This document shows positions 10,908 through 23,100 of a stretch of 64,000 bases of DNA, one piece after another (the first letter of the stretch is position 1; every line of letters begins with the position of its first letter). The stretch lies in the NCBI GenBank assembly GCA_036245525.1, contig BTPG01000007.1:161627452-161691451 (forward strand). The letters run 5' to 3'. Under the pieces are notes generated by a model. The model ran no database searches and was not told the origin of the DNA. It was given only the letters and a program-made list of their open reading frames with translations. A program made the translations under genes and the position numbers. This DNA comes from Semisulcospira habei (lineage: Eukaryota; Mollusca; Gastropoda; Semisulcospiridae).

Positions 10908-12512
10908 TGATATGAGATACATTACGTAACCTGGCTGATACACATAACTCACAGGTTCATTCACACACGTGCTTCATAATCCGAACTACTTTCGTAACAA
11001 CCCATAACTCCGTCAATACGTTGAAACAGACTATAACCTAACACTCGCCATACATTATTCCATACACTGGAAAAGACTATACTTAACCACGCACTACTTT
11101 CATAACGACTTAGGCATGCACACCTCACATTCTTTAGTTATCCATCTCGGTAAATAACTACATAGAAAATCACTGGTTATCTCAACGAATTCCAAACCAA
11201 CATAACTAAACCAAACCCATCAACACTACACAACCAAATTAACTCTTACTAACGCATACTATCTTTAACTCGGCAACTATCAATAATACAAATAAACATA
11301 CCTGAATTATAGGTTTCAGAGTCTTGGAATACGGTTAGTGTATCTGACATACATCCGTCCACAATGACAGCCTAGCCCGCACTGACTATTTAAACCTCTG
11401 ATAGACTGAGCCCTCGCTAAAACTCCGCCGTGAGATGGCCTTAGTCGCCTGCTCGGCGTTAAACCCAAATAACTAACTCGCTAAAAATTCCCGTGTAAAC
11501 CGCTTCCCTATGCTTGCACGTGGCCTTGTGCCTCACGGAATATTTGTCACAAGACAACCGCTGACAAAACCGTACCATACAAAAACCTCTCTGTGAACCC
11601 TATGCGTGAGCATAGAGTTTCATCACAAAGAGAAATGCGCCATATAAATACCATGTGTTATTATTATTTTATTATTAATGAATGAATGAATCAACTTTAT
11701 TGTTCCAAATACATGTTGCCACGTACAGGAAAATTTGTTTCGCCTTTATTTGTATTTTAGGTTCTTCGTTCGTTTACCTATGTGTGTTTGTCTTTGATTT
11801 TGGACCTTTCGGCTGAAAAGAAGTTGGGGGGGGGGGAGTTACCGAGGATTGGGGGGGGGGGGGGGGGGCTCCATCAAGGATTCACGACAATTTATTTGGG
11901 AATCACGAATCCAGAAAAAGACTTTTCACGAATCACGATAAAAGGAGAGAATGTACCGTTGTCACAACCTCTTTCCACTGGCCGAAAACTTTGACAATGG
12001 TGGAATGTTGGAAGCGGAGGGGGGGGGGGATGCAAGGGGGGGTTATGGATAGGGGTGTGATGCATACTGGGACTGGATGTTGAACGTGGACAGAGACAGC
12101 TTTCACAACATTCTTCATCTGGCCGGAAGTCAGACGACGGGAGCTGGTGAGAGAAAGGGGGAGGGGCGGTACCCTCCTCTATGGCTAATAGCAAGGGTAA
12201 GGTCCAAAATCACATACCAGAACACACACCAACTTGTCTTCAAGTATGTCGAATTGCTGACCAAAAGTTTGTTATGTATGACGTGACCTTGCCTGAAGAT
12301 AGTGGAGTCCATCGTTTGGGAATGACCACAGGTGGAGCTGCCTTATCTCAGTCTACGAGCGAACACCCCCCCCCCACCCCACCTCTCGCAACCAGCAAAC
12401 ACACATATAAATAAAGGATCATAAGGGCTTATAAGAATCTTTGCTTCATGCTTTATGCTGTGGGTGTTCGTTCACTGCTGTCGGAATCATAGACAGAACG
12501 CAAGAAACCCTT
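10908..12512. other. Gene-free stretch, repeat remnants
   Basis: Unannotatable A/C-rich DNA. A SINE-like tail (GCCTGCTCGGCGTTAAACCC) lies at 11430-11477, and another with AATGCGCCATATAAATACC and TTATTATTATT at 11632-11676. AATGAATGAATCAACTTTATT near 11690 resembles a LINE 3' end. G-rich tracts occur at 11826-11870 and 12016-12048. No supported exon. Confidence 0.4.
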
Positions 12513-14602
12513 TGTGACGACACGGGTTTATTCTTCTATTTTTGTAGGGGAGTTAAACTTAGAGGGGTGACAGATTGGTTAGTCACCGGGTAAAAGCATA
12601 GGGCACAAAGAATAGGTGAGTTGTTTGGCCTTTACACGGGGAATTGGTGCCATGCGGGTTGCGGAGGTCGGGCGTGTGACGCACGTGATTGCTTTGCGCG
12701 ATATGGTGGTTACTGATTCGCGTGAACTGACATCGCACTTTTTACTGAGCGCAAGTTTTTGCTAAACAGTATATCCAAATTGTTAGTCAGTCACTTCCAA
12801 GCAGCGGAAAAAGCAGTAGTCTCTGAGTGAGGGCTTGCAGGCGTGGTTTGCCATTTGCTGTAGTCCTAAAGCAGCTGTGTCGTTCTTCTGTAAACGGCCC
12901 CGCTCGCTCCGGAGCCGGTGTACTAGGAAGAGAGAAACTGTGACGACTGAACCCCTGGCTTGTCTTGTTTGTTTGTCACCGTCCCTGCCGGGGCGTCTTC
13001 ACGGATGACAGTAAGTGCACACAATTCTTTAATGGCCATATGCTCTGGGGGTTGTCTGTGTCTGCTTGTTATTATTTTGGTTAGTGAATATAAGGGGTAA
13101 GGGTAAAAATGTAGAAACGTCATTTATTTTATTTGGTATCGTATGGTGTCTCCGAGGCACACATATCCATCTAATTAAAGATGCTCAAGGCGCCGTAGGG
13201 ATGGAAGCTGAAGCTTTGAAAGCCTGCTGCTACTAAGCGCTACTTTATGTGCAAACCTCCACCCTATTATTAACTTCAGTGCATGTGGCCCCACCCGGGT
13301 CTGCCCTGGGGGACTTGGGTGGGGTTAACTACTTTTTAGTTCCTAGGGTCAGCCCGACAGGGTGGGTTTTCCTCTATTCTGGGGCATGTGTTTCTGTCTA
13401 CCCGAGGTCCATTCACCTGTATTTTCCTTTTTAAAGCGCTCCCTGCTGTCTGCGCTGCCTGTAGCTCTTGATATTGGATGTGTGTTGCTAAATGGTCTTA
13501 GCTTTATTTAGGTTTATTTATTTAGGTCTTAGGTTTATTTAACGTATCGGACCGGCTGGCGACATAATTCAATGTTCTGTTTAGGGTTTTTTTCACAAGC
13601 AGTGCAGGCACGTCCTGAGAAAGCCTTGTTGCTGTCGGGACGTTAAGCAATGTACAATCAATCAATCGGTGCATGTGATATATTTCTGTTTCCACACATA
13701 TTTGGTAGCATTTTAGTGTCGGAGGGTAAATTTGGACGCGAGTTTTATGGTAATGTGTATATATGCGTTTCGTTGAGTTTGAATTTATTATTGTTTTTGG
13801 GAGAGAGGTGAAGGAATGTAAAAGACGGCAATTGAAATTGTGGGAAGGGTGATGTGATTATCTTCTATTATTTATGTGTATTTTTGCACCCTTGTTTTAG
13901 TGCATCTAAAGGTCTGAGTGGATTAGTCCGCCGCCGTTACTGTGCGGAAGGGCTGGGTGGTACGATTGTGTGAGTGGAGGCTGGCTGTGTCACTCCTCGT
14001 GGGATCACGACGCCATACCTGAGCGCTGTTGCGAGCGTCGGTGCAGACCCCGCGTTTAGCCCAGGTCGGGTCGTCCCATTTAGTGTTTACTAATATTGCT
14101 TTAAGTAAAGTCTTGTCCATTTGTAAACTGGTGAAAGAACGTTGAGAGACTAATTTTGTTAATTGTGGTGACAATATTACGAGAGGAACTTTGTCGCAGT
14201 GATAAAAATATTGTGTATTCTATTTATTCAAAAGGAACCATGTGCTATGAAGGACTTTATCGCGAAAGCAAAAGCATTAATTTAATTTGAGTTTGTCATT
14301 TGTGCTCCTGCCAAGAAGATCCAATAACTTGTAAATTATATTATTTTTTCTCAATTTTCATTTGTATTTCATCAAGAATATTTGTTTTATATATTTTGTA
14401 TTATATATGATGGATATTCATGCTGGGGAGTGTGGATGTGCGTGTGAAGTGTGGGGTTAGGATTGAGTGAGGATATTTTGAATTGTTATTTTTATATGTA
14501 ATAAATGTTGTAATTGTTCCTCTGGTGTTTGTGTTAAGTTGGGATGGTTGTACTCGAGTGGTAGCGCTCATAGTTTGCGCCCCGGAAGCGGGGGTCGTGA
14601 CA
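12513..14602 (+). mobile_element. Probable long terminal repeat of an LTR retrotransposon
   Basis: The right end is GGGGTCGTGACA at 14602, three bases before a perfect primer-binding site. The inverted start TGTGACGAC occurs at 12513 and again at 12939; either could be the left edge, giving 2.09 or 1.66 kb including the 378-bp repeat Z inserted at 13291-13668. AATAAA at 14500-14505 lies about 100 bp before the right end, as expected for a polyadenylation signal. A further GGGGGTCGTGACA at 14749-14761 may be the end of a second, truncated LTR. No gag or pol is seen downstream. Confidence 0.55.
13291..13668 (+). repeat. Dispersed repeat Z, copy 2 (SINE-like)
   Basis: Full copy from CCACCCGGGTCTGCC to TGCTGTCGGGACGTTAAGCA and an (ATCA)n tail. 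The A/T-poor body and short ATCA tail suggest a SINE, although I do not see A and B boxes. Confidence 0.65.
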
Positions 14603-14605
14603 TTT

Positions 14606-14623
14606 TGGTGGCAGCGGTGGGAT
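14606..14623 (+). other. Primer-binding site complementary to tRNA-Leu 3' end
   Basis: TGGTGGCAGCGGTGGGAT is the exact complement of ATCCCACCGCTGCCACCA, the 3' end including CCA of a eukaryotic tRNA-Leu (recognised from memory). Its position three bases after an LTR-type ...TGACA end makes it a minus-strand priming site for a reverse-transcribing element. Confidence 0.75.
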
Positions 14624-14814
14624 TGAAATTGTTAGGGAGGTTGTTAGGTTAGGTTAGTACCCAGAGGTTAGTATTTTGTTTCTTTGTTGTCGTGGTGTCG
14701 GGCGAATGACTAGGCGGGCGGTTGGTCGGGAGTGAGGGAGCAAAAGTGGGGGTCGTGACACCCGTCAGAAACATACATATGAATGAGGTCACCTACAGGT
14801 CACATCGAAAGTCC

Positions 14815-15128
14815 AAAATAACTCAGGCGGTTAAGCGTCGGAGCAGGAGAGCGAAGGGAGTCGCCGGGTCGTGGGTTCGTGGGTTCGAATCCTGTCCCGG
14901 CCCCGGTAGCTGGACTCGCAATCCAGGGGGTAAAAACGGATTTGTTCAATAGCATGTCCGTTGAAAGGTTCTGGTAAATCAAAGTGGCACAGTTGGAGTG
15001 CACCTGAGTTGATCAGTGTTCAGGTCGTACTCCATAGGCAATAGATTTCCCTGTCCCCCATAACCCGCCCGTCAGGGGCGTCCATGATCACCTCGGTGAT
15101 GTGGACGTTAAACCCGAACCTACCAACC
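14815..15128 (+). repeat. tRNA-derived SINE
   Basis: The head has tRNA-like promoter boxes: GGCGGTTAAGCG (A box region) and GTGGGTTCGAATCC (B box) about 45 bp apart. A body and a GTGGACGTTAAACCC tail with a short CAACC end follow. No cloverleaf acceptor stem closes, so this is a SINE rather than a tRNA gene. Confidence 0.75.
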
Positions 15129-15139
15129 AGGTCACATTG

Positions 15140-15320
15140 TCAGCATGAGGGATTGATCCTCATGAGCCCCAACCACGTGTTGGGACTCATGAGGATCTGT
15201 CATTTTTGCAGATGGTAAAATTTGCGGCTCGTCTGAGAATCGTGATTTCATAGACTGCATGGCGGATTTGAAAAAGATGCCTTCAGAAGTTTGACCAGTG
15301 TTTTCGGGCTCCAACCGTCT
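15140..15320. mobile_element. Palindrome, family P2 (CATGAG type), diverged
   Basis: GATCCTCATGAGCCCCAAC and its complement meet around CACGTG at 15155-15197. It is related to the P2 palindromes at 20511, 46210, 53090 and 58800, with weaker outer arms. Confidence 0.6.
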
Positions 15321-15440
15321 TCAAATCCTGTCCAGACTCTGGTGAGTATACTTGAAAGTCTTTAGTGTAACATACTGCGCGTTCGGGTGACATTTTCCGA
15401 ATCTGGGAGTTTGTCTCCTGAAGGGAACTAAATTACATTT

Positions 15441-15540
15441 CAGGAGAGACCGACCTTGAGAGTTCAAGGGTGGTGCCGGTATAGCTTGGCGCCTCTAGGC
15501 GCCAAGCTATTCTGGCACCACCATTGAACTCTCAGTGTCG
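15441..15540. mobile_element. Palindrome, family P1
   Basis: Arms GAGAGTTCAAGGGTGGTGCC and AGCTTGGCGCC with complements, loop TCTA. The outermost TTAA ends are not clear in this copy. Confidence 0.7.
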
Positions 15541-15857
15541 ATGTATGTTTTCTTGTAGTGTGTCGATCATGACAGATTACGGTTTAACGCATGTGACACC
15601 ACTCAAAATGTTGTTTACAATTGATATAATTAACGTTAAATCTTGTATTTATGACTGATCTCTTTATTTTATATTTAAATAGCTGCTCTGTTGATGTTAT
15701 TTTTGCTCTTCTTCTCATTCGTATTACAGTATGTTCCTAAATAACAAAATTATAATGTTAATAATTATCAGTAGTAGCAACAGTAGGAGTGGTAGTAGTA
15801 GAATGAAAACAATACCACACGTTAGTTTTCACTCTCATTTTCTGTCTGCAACAGATC

Positions 15858-15905
15858 CAAGATGCTGCGTTTGGTTATCGCTCTCTTCACGTTGTTTGGA
15901 AATCA
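15858..15905 (+). CDS. Possible signal-peptide exon (start at 15862)
   Basis: ATG in a good context (AAGATG) encodes MLRLVIALFTLFGNQ, a typical signal-peptide start. It lies upstream of the EF-hand gene and on the same strand, so it could be its first exon, but no convincing GT donor with the right phase follows before a palindrome at 15936. Low confidence. Confidence 0.25.
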
Positions 15906-15935
15906 GAACTATTTCAACACTTTTTTTTTATTTTT

Positions 15936-16022
15936 TCGACGGACACGGTGGATTATAAGCTGGGACAAACATGCGATATCGCATGTTTGTCCGGGAATTT
16001 AATCAACTGTGTCCGTCGAAAC
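15936..16022. mobile_element. Palindrome with TTCGACGGACAC ends
   Basis: Outer arms CGACGGACAC and GTGTCCGTCG, inner arms GGACAAACATGCGATATCGC. Different interior and ends from the TTAA families; single copy in the window. Confidence 0.65.
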
Positions 16023-16124
16023 GCATGCAATTTCTTATCTCCCTTATGCATGCAGCTAACGGTAATGTACCCACAGCGTGCTTTGATAAAAATGTTAACT
16101 GTCATAAACCTGGTCAGGCTTGCA

Positions 16125-16930
16125 AGTGTTTTTTGACAATCTGTCACAACGTTCATGTAACAAACTGTCGCAAAGCTCCAGTAAAAGAAATGACACTAAA
16201 GGCCCCGCCACACGTGCCGGTTGTGCCCCGATTTTGAAGCCGATTCCGATCCGATTGCGATCGGATGACGTCAATTATCCGATCCGGTCCGGCTGGGAAT
16301 CGGGTGTCTAGAACCTGCTCTATTTTTCCGATCCGAATCGGTCCCGATCGTAAGCTTCAACCAATCAGAGCGCGTCTCGCAAAGCATGTCGTTTTAGTTT
16401 GCAAATGGCGGAACACGCCTGTTGTGATCAGTACCACCGCCGTTCAGTGCTGATGTTTCGCCCGCCTCTTCCCGAATACGATGATGCAAAACTGCTGATA
16501 ATGCAAGCACATCATCACTGTCAAAACTAGCAGTCATTTTGCAGGTACGACTTTGATCTTCGGTTCAAACCGGTCGGCTAAACAAGTCGGGAAATGTGTG
16601 GCAGTGCACACGTTTTTTTAGTCCGGCCCGATCACCTACCGATTCGAAAACTGATCGGGAATCTGCTTCAAAACCGGGCATGTATAGCGAGGCCTTAAGT
16701 TCGTGTAACAAATTGTGGCGACGCCACTGTAACATACTGTCACGAGATACATGTTACAAATTGTCATGAAGTTCGTGTAACAGACTGTCATGAAGCTCTG
16801 TAAGAAATTGCCACGAAGCTCCTGTATTTTCACAAAGCTCATGGATAATTTATCACAAAGATCGTAAACAAGATCTTCGAGACCCCACGAGCTTTGTAAC
16901 TTTATCACAAAGCACATTGCGACTCGACTC
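16125..16930. repeat. Degenerate 30-bp tandem repeat, split by an insertion
   Basis: Units of the type AACAAACTGTC-CGAAGCTC occur at 16125-16195 and again at 16700-16930. The block between them (16198-16696) is an inserted element. Confidence 0.6.
16198..16696. mobile_element. Non-autonomous DNA transposon, Harbinger-like
   Basis: About 45-bp imperfect terminal inverted repeats: left AAGGCCCCGCCACACGTGCC, right (inverted) AAGGCCTCGCTATACATGCC, both continuing into GGTT-TTTTGAAGC-GATT. Flanking CTAA and TTAA allow a 3-bp TAA duplication. GGCC ends and TWA targets fit PIF/Harbinger (inference). It interrupts a 30-bp tandem repeat, which gives a clean insertion context. Confidence 0.6.
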
Positions 16931-17087
16931 CATGCAGTGTCCACGAACATTGAAACAATAGTCATATTGTCATAAAGCTCACTACCACAAAACAACAAAC
17001 AACAACAACAAAAAACAACCAAAAAAAAACCCCCAAAACTTTCCCTCGATCTGCCACAGCTGAAGCTTAGTCTTAATATTTTCATTG

Positions 17088-17155
17088 TCGATAGCGCTTT
17101 TTGTCACGATCAGTAATTCCTTCAGGAATCATCGTGACAAAAAGCGCCATCGACA
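17088..17155. mobile_element. Palindrome, family P4
   Basis: GTCGATAGCGCTTTTTGTCA and complement meet around GGAATT-type centre TTCC-TTCA-GGAA. Related to 52739-52830 and 54381-54472. Confidence 0.7.
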
Positions 17156-17183
17156 CCAAAAGTGATGATCCTTTCTACTGCAG

Positions 17184-20100
17184 TATGGCCAATGGCGCTT
17201 GGCAAGGCACGTGCCACACCATTGCTATGAGTGTTTCTGAGGAAACGGTCATCAGAAACCTGGCGGACATCGTGGACAGAAACGCGGACTGTGGGAGAGA
17301 TCGTCGTAGGATTTTCCGTGATCATGAACACAACGCGTGAGTAGATTGTAACATCAGTGATGCAATTACACTCACCACAAGGTAATGTACGCAGGCTTAA
17401 TTCTGTGACATGAGCACCACGAGTGCGTAGATTATTTCGCGTATAACTCGTTTAGATTCACCTTGAATCGAAGTATGCGGCGTACGGACAAGTCCCTGCC
17501 GTACGAATGCAAGGACTTCTGCATACGTCATGGATGTAGTTTAATTACGTTGCAAATGGCGTCTTAAGTACGTCGCCTGGCTGACACAATGATCTAGCAG
17601 ATTATCCAAACTGTGACTTATCTGACACCATTCGTGACATAATCAGATTCTATCAGTGACATAATAATAGATTCTCCTTGACGTTTGGAAGTCTGTGACT
17701 TTTTTAAAAAGTGTAAAAAAAAAGCTTAATGACCCTTTTAGCCCCAGTGGTGCTTTTCACAAATTTTGGAAGTGTTACTGAACGACTATACCAGTTGCAG
17801 GAGGTGGACTGACCATGATAATTCAAGGGTAGTGTCAGATTAGCTTGGCGCCTTCAGGCGCCAAGCTAATCTGGCACTACCCTTGAATTATCATGGTCAG
17901 TCAGTCTCCTGCTGTAGGGTGTTGGGGCTAAAAGGGCCAGGCAGATTTTTTACTTTGTTTGTCATTTTCTCTTCCTGTCGCTTTGTGCAGTGCCCGTGTC
18001 CGAGAACCTCATCCTGGACATGAACAAGGACGGCCTGCTGGCTCTTGCCTCGCTCTTCGGCCTCTCGATCCCGAAAGCGGATTTCAACTCGATTCTTTTG
18101 ACGACAATCATGACGGCTCTCTAACGGTCATAGAAGTGGAGGGAATCCTGGCTCATATCCATCTGGTCACAGGTGAGGGATGAGGGATACGTATGACGTC
18201 ATCGTAATACGTCATTTGCATGTTTCGGGAGTAACTTGTCCTTACCAGGATAATTGTACGTTCTTTTTTTTTTTTAAACTGCCCTCTACCTTAAAGAGAA
18301 GTCATTCGTGGTATAAAATGCATACTTAGGTACTTTCAAACTTTTGCGAACTTTTAAAATATTTGTGTGCGAAAAATGACTAATCTTTACAAACACATCG
18401 ACCAATGATGACCTTGACATTTTCTACAGGTGAAATATGTAGGTAAAGTTGTTCTTGTAAACTACAGTTGTGTCGAGTTTAAAGTCTGTGAATATTATAG
18501 TCCCTAAGAAATTGCCTTACACAAACGCACGCATACACACACGACGGCTGAAGAGCGGATGAAATGAACGATTGGTGATTATATTTATACTGTTTTACAT
18601 TTGCTGTCACACCTAAGCTAACAAGGTTTGCTCTTGGAACAACTATTTAGCCCCACTCCCTTCCTGCAGACAGTAATGCGCCATTTTGTCTGTCTGAAAG
18701 CATTCCCAACAACTGTGCGCGTCATCTTGAAGTGATGTAGCGACATAAACCTGGTTTTTGACATATCTGTTTATTCTCTTCGCTACCACTGGACGCAAAT
18801 ATTGCTCTGAAATCTTTCTTAATTCAATCCCAAGAAACCTCAACCGTCAAATATATGTCAGTTGTGTCAGCAAGTGGCAAAATCGCCATTAGCTACCGCA
18901 CCCGCGATCGCGCGAGGCTTATGAGGATCTATGTGTCTTGCAGATGGATCCTATTGAGAGTTTCTCGGCTGTAAAGGAGTTAAGTGAAAATATCAAGCAA
19001 AATTTGGAAAAATCAAGCCTGTGGTTTCAGATATATTGCCTGCACAAAGGCTCACACAAATGTGGCCTCTGCGACCTTCACCTTACAGGTAGTTAATTCA
19101 TTCTGTTAAAGACATCACATATGAGGGTAAGGCATCATTTCCTAAACATTCTGAGCAAATCGGTACAGCGGTTTCAGAGGTATTCTCTACTCAATAATCT
19201 GCAAGACAAATATGGCATCTATGACCTTGACCTTGAGGTAGAGGCGCACTTAAGATTGATGGCAATGTATGATGGGGTAAAATACTATTATCTAAAATTT
19301 GGATTGAATAGGCCCATTGGTTATTGAGATATTGCCTAGCACACAATTTTGCACAAACAAATATGGCCGTTGTGACCTTGGCCTTTAAGGCAGTGAATAT
19401 ATTCTGGTGTGCAACACTGTGTCGTCACAAAGTATCACAATTTGCCATTTGGATCACATCGTTTCTCTGTGTTTACAGTAACATTGCTTGAACAATACAT
19501 AGTAAATGTAGCCATTGTGACCTTGACCTTGACGAAAGTGACATGATCCTGGTGTGGTATCAACATCTGAAATTAGAAACAAACTCGCGGAATGGTTTCC
19601 GATATATACGCTAAACAAACACTGCTCCTTATATGAAACACTGTTCTAAATATGAAACACGTTTCTTATTAGGTGCTCTTTGTGTTTCATAATAGGAACA
19701 AGAAACCTCTCCAGGAAAATGCGTGCTTTCAAAACAACAAACAGAGAATCAATTCAAACAAATGCCTCTGGTTTTCTGATGTCCGAAGATTGCTGTTCAT
19801 GACAAGAGTGGAACGTTGTTTTGTTTTTTTATAAATCACAAAACTGAATGCTGAGTTAGGTGTTTCAAAATGGCGAAAAAATAAGAAGCAGAAGGGTCAA
19901 AAATCACATTTTCTCGGCGTGTTTTCGTTTTCATCACACCTGACATTCTTGTACCGGAAATAAGGCTCACTAAAGGAGCTCTTTATTACTGCACAATCGG
20001 AATTTGGAAAAGTTATTCCGTTTCGCTATGAGCAAGGTGTTTCATAATAGGCACTGTTTCTGACACCGACAAGATTTGAACCTAGGACCAAACGGTTCAC

Positions 20101-23100
20101 CGTTAATCGTATGCGTTAACCATTTCGCCAAAGAGACTGCTGTGCAAGACATAGTTTTAAAGTTATATTTAAGCTTTGCGTGAGCAGTATTCACAAAGTG
20201 GAAGTCAAACCTGTCTTCATCCCTTTGTAATTAAGTTTAGGCTTCTAAAAAATTCGTGACTACTGTAAAGACAGAAAACTCTGAACCCATCTCAGTATTT
20301 GTACAGCTGGTTCTTTGTCTGTTTCCAGCCGACCCCTAACGGGTCGTAATGACGGCCGCCTGCAAAGCTGTGGTGGAGTGCAGTGAACTGCGCTGTGTTG
20401 TGCAACATTGCCCGACGACTCCGTTGTGTCTGCATACCGTATTACCGTAAGTCTGTAATGTCGCTGGCCGTGTGCTGTGTTTGTGTGACGGTGGATGTGT
20501 ATGTAAGTGTTTAACCCCTTCCCTGCCAGTGGACCTACATCTTGTTTCTGAAATCTTTGTTCATTCAACGACCGAAAGCCACAGCCGTCAGAGGAACAAG
20601 GACACACACTGGTCTCAGCAAGAGGTATAGATCCTCATGAGCCCCCGCAATTGCGGGGGCTCATGAGGGTCTATACCTCTTGCATTTGGATGGTGTTCAC
20701 CTTTTTAGTGAAGGGGTTAAGTCGTGCCAGGATGTCTTTATACACTCTTGGTCGTCAGTGTGTTTCGTGGAGTAACTATTCCAAGGAGTATTACAGTGGA
20801 CATTCTCTTGGCTTGACTTCGCGAACGAAGATTTTATAGGAGTTGCCCACGACGTCTGCAGGCTTGTTCGTGGCTGCGGAGGCCAATCCGGGACAGGCAG
20901 GTTCGACCGCAGTGGCTGCATGGGGAGGTATGGCCAGGGTTCTGAGTTGCGGCATCTCTGTTTTTTCTCCTGAGCCGCTTGTCCTTAAGGCTAGCTCTGC
21001 GAGAGTCCTCAAAGGAGACAGCTGCCTTGTAAATGGTGGAGCGCCAGGTGTCACGGTCCACAGCAAGCGAAGACCACTGGTGGTGGTCGATTTGGCAGGC
21101 ACTAAGTGACTTTTTGAGACAGTCTTTGTATCTCTTCTTTGGTGCCCCTCTGTCACGGTGTCCAGTAGCAAGCTCGCCGAACAGGGTGATCTTTGGTAGG
21201 CGATGATCCTCCATCCTGGAGACATGCCCCGCCCAGCGGTGCTGTTTCCGCAGCAGCAAAGCCTCGATGCTCACAGTTTCAGCCTGTTCAAGGACCTCGA
21301 CGTTGGTGACAGTCACTCCAGTGAATGCCCAGGATGGTGCGCAGGCAGCGCTGGTGGAAGCGTTCGAGGAGTCGTAGTTGGCTGCGGTAGAGGGCCCAGG
21401 ACTCGGAACCATACAGAAGGGTGGTGAGGACCACAGCTCTGTACACGCTGATCTTGGTGCCTGTTTTCAGCTGTTGATTGTGCCACACCCGCTTGAAAAG
21501 TCGCCCGAAAGCGCTGTTCGCTTTTGCCAGCCTGCTGTCAAGCTCCTTGTCCAGCTTGGCGTCCGACGTGATAATGCAGCCAAGGTAAGTAAACTGGTGC
21601 ACTGACTTTAGTTCAGACTCGCCAATGGTGATGTGAGGAGGGCGATACACTGTCTTGGGTGCCGACTGATGGAGGACCTCTGTCTTTTTCAGACTGACCT
21701 CGAGTCCAAAGAGCTGGGCAGCGTCTGCGAAGCAGGACGTGATGCGCTGCAGGGCTCTCTTTGTGTGTGCAACGAGGGCAGCGTCATCAGCAAAAAACAG
21801 CTCACGAATCAGTTGGTCTAGGGTTTTCGTGTGGGCCTGCAGTCGTCTGAGGTTGAACAGGCTGCCATAGAGACGATACCTGATGTACACTGCATCGTCA
21901 TCATCGAGGTCCACTGTGGCCTGCTTCAACATCATGCTAAAAAAGATGGTGAAGAGGGTCGGTGCCAGCACGCAGCCTTGCTTTACGCCGTTGACAATAG
22001 GGAATGGTTCTGAGAGGTCATTGTTGAGTCTGACCTGGCCTTGCTGGTCCTCGTGTAGCTGGACAATCATGCTGAGGAACTTTGGGGGACAGCCAAGTCG
22101 CTCCAGGATCTGCCACATGCCTTGCCTGCTCACAGTGTCGAACGCTTTTGTTAGGTCGACAAACGTTACGTACAGCCCTTTGTTCTGCTCGCGGCACTTC
22201 TCCTGAAGCTGTCTCAGCACAAACACCATATCGGTGGTGCTCCTGTTTGCTCTGAAGCCACACTGGCCCTCTGGGAGGTGGTCTTCAGCGATGGCAGGTA
22301 CCAGCCGATTCAGGAGCAGCCTTGCAAGAATTTTCCCAGCAATGGACAGCAGGGTAATTCCCCGATAGTTGGAACAGTCAGACTTCTCGCCTTTGTTCTT
22401 GTACAGGGTGATAACGACAGCATCACGGAGATCCTTTGGTAGTGTTCCTTCCTCCCAGCAGCAGAGAAAGAGGTCATGGAGCTTGTTGTGCAGTGCTGTG
22501 CCTCCATGTTTCCAGATCTCTGGCGGTATTCCATCAATGCCTGCTGCTTTGCCACTCTTGAGCTGGTGGATGGCTGTGAGGGTCTCTTCAGCGGTGGGCG
22601 GTTCGTCCAATTCAACCTTTACTGGGAGTTGTGGGATTTGTAGGACGACTGCTTCTTGAACAGTGCGCTCAGCGCTGAAGAGGCTCTGAAAGTACTCCGA
22701 CCAGCGGTTCAAGATGGAGGTATTATCTGTGAGGAGTGCCTGGCCATTCGCGCTTCGCAGGGGAGTTTGTACCAGGTGCCTGGGGCCATACACTGCTTTC
22801 AGTGCTTCGTAGAAGCCCCTGTAGTCACCATTGTCAGCGCAAAGCTGGGTCCTCTGTGCAAGTCTGGTCCACCACTCATTCTGGAGATCTCTGAGCTTGC
22901 GCTGGAGACTGCTGCAGACGAGGCGGAAGGCAGACTTCTTCACAGGGCAGGAAGGCTGGGCTAGGTGGGCCTGATGCGCGGCTCTTTCTTTTTGCTAGGT
23001 GTTCCTGGATCTCAACATCGCTTTCGTCAAACCAGTCTTTGTTCTTCTTTCTAGCGAAACCCAAGACTTCTGCAGAGGATTTTGCAATAGCAGTTTTCAG

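Noticed and set aside
20063..20142. Possible tRNA gene on the minus strand
   Set aside because: A and B box-like sequences are present but the acceptor and T stems do not pair; a SINE or tRNA relic.
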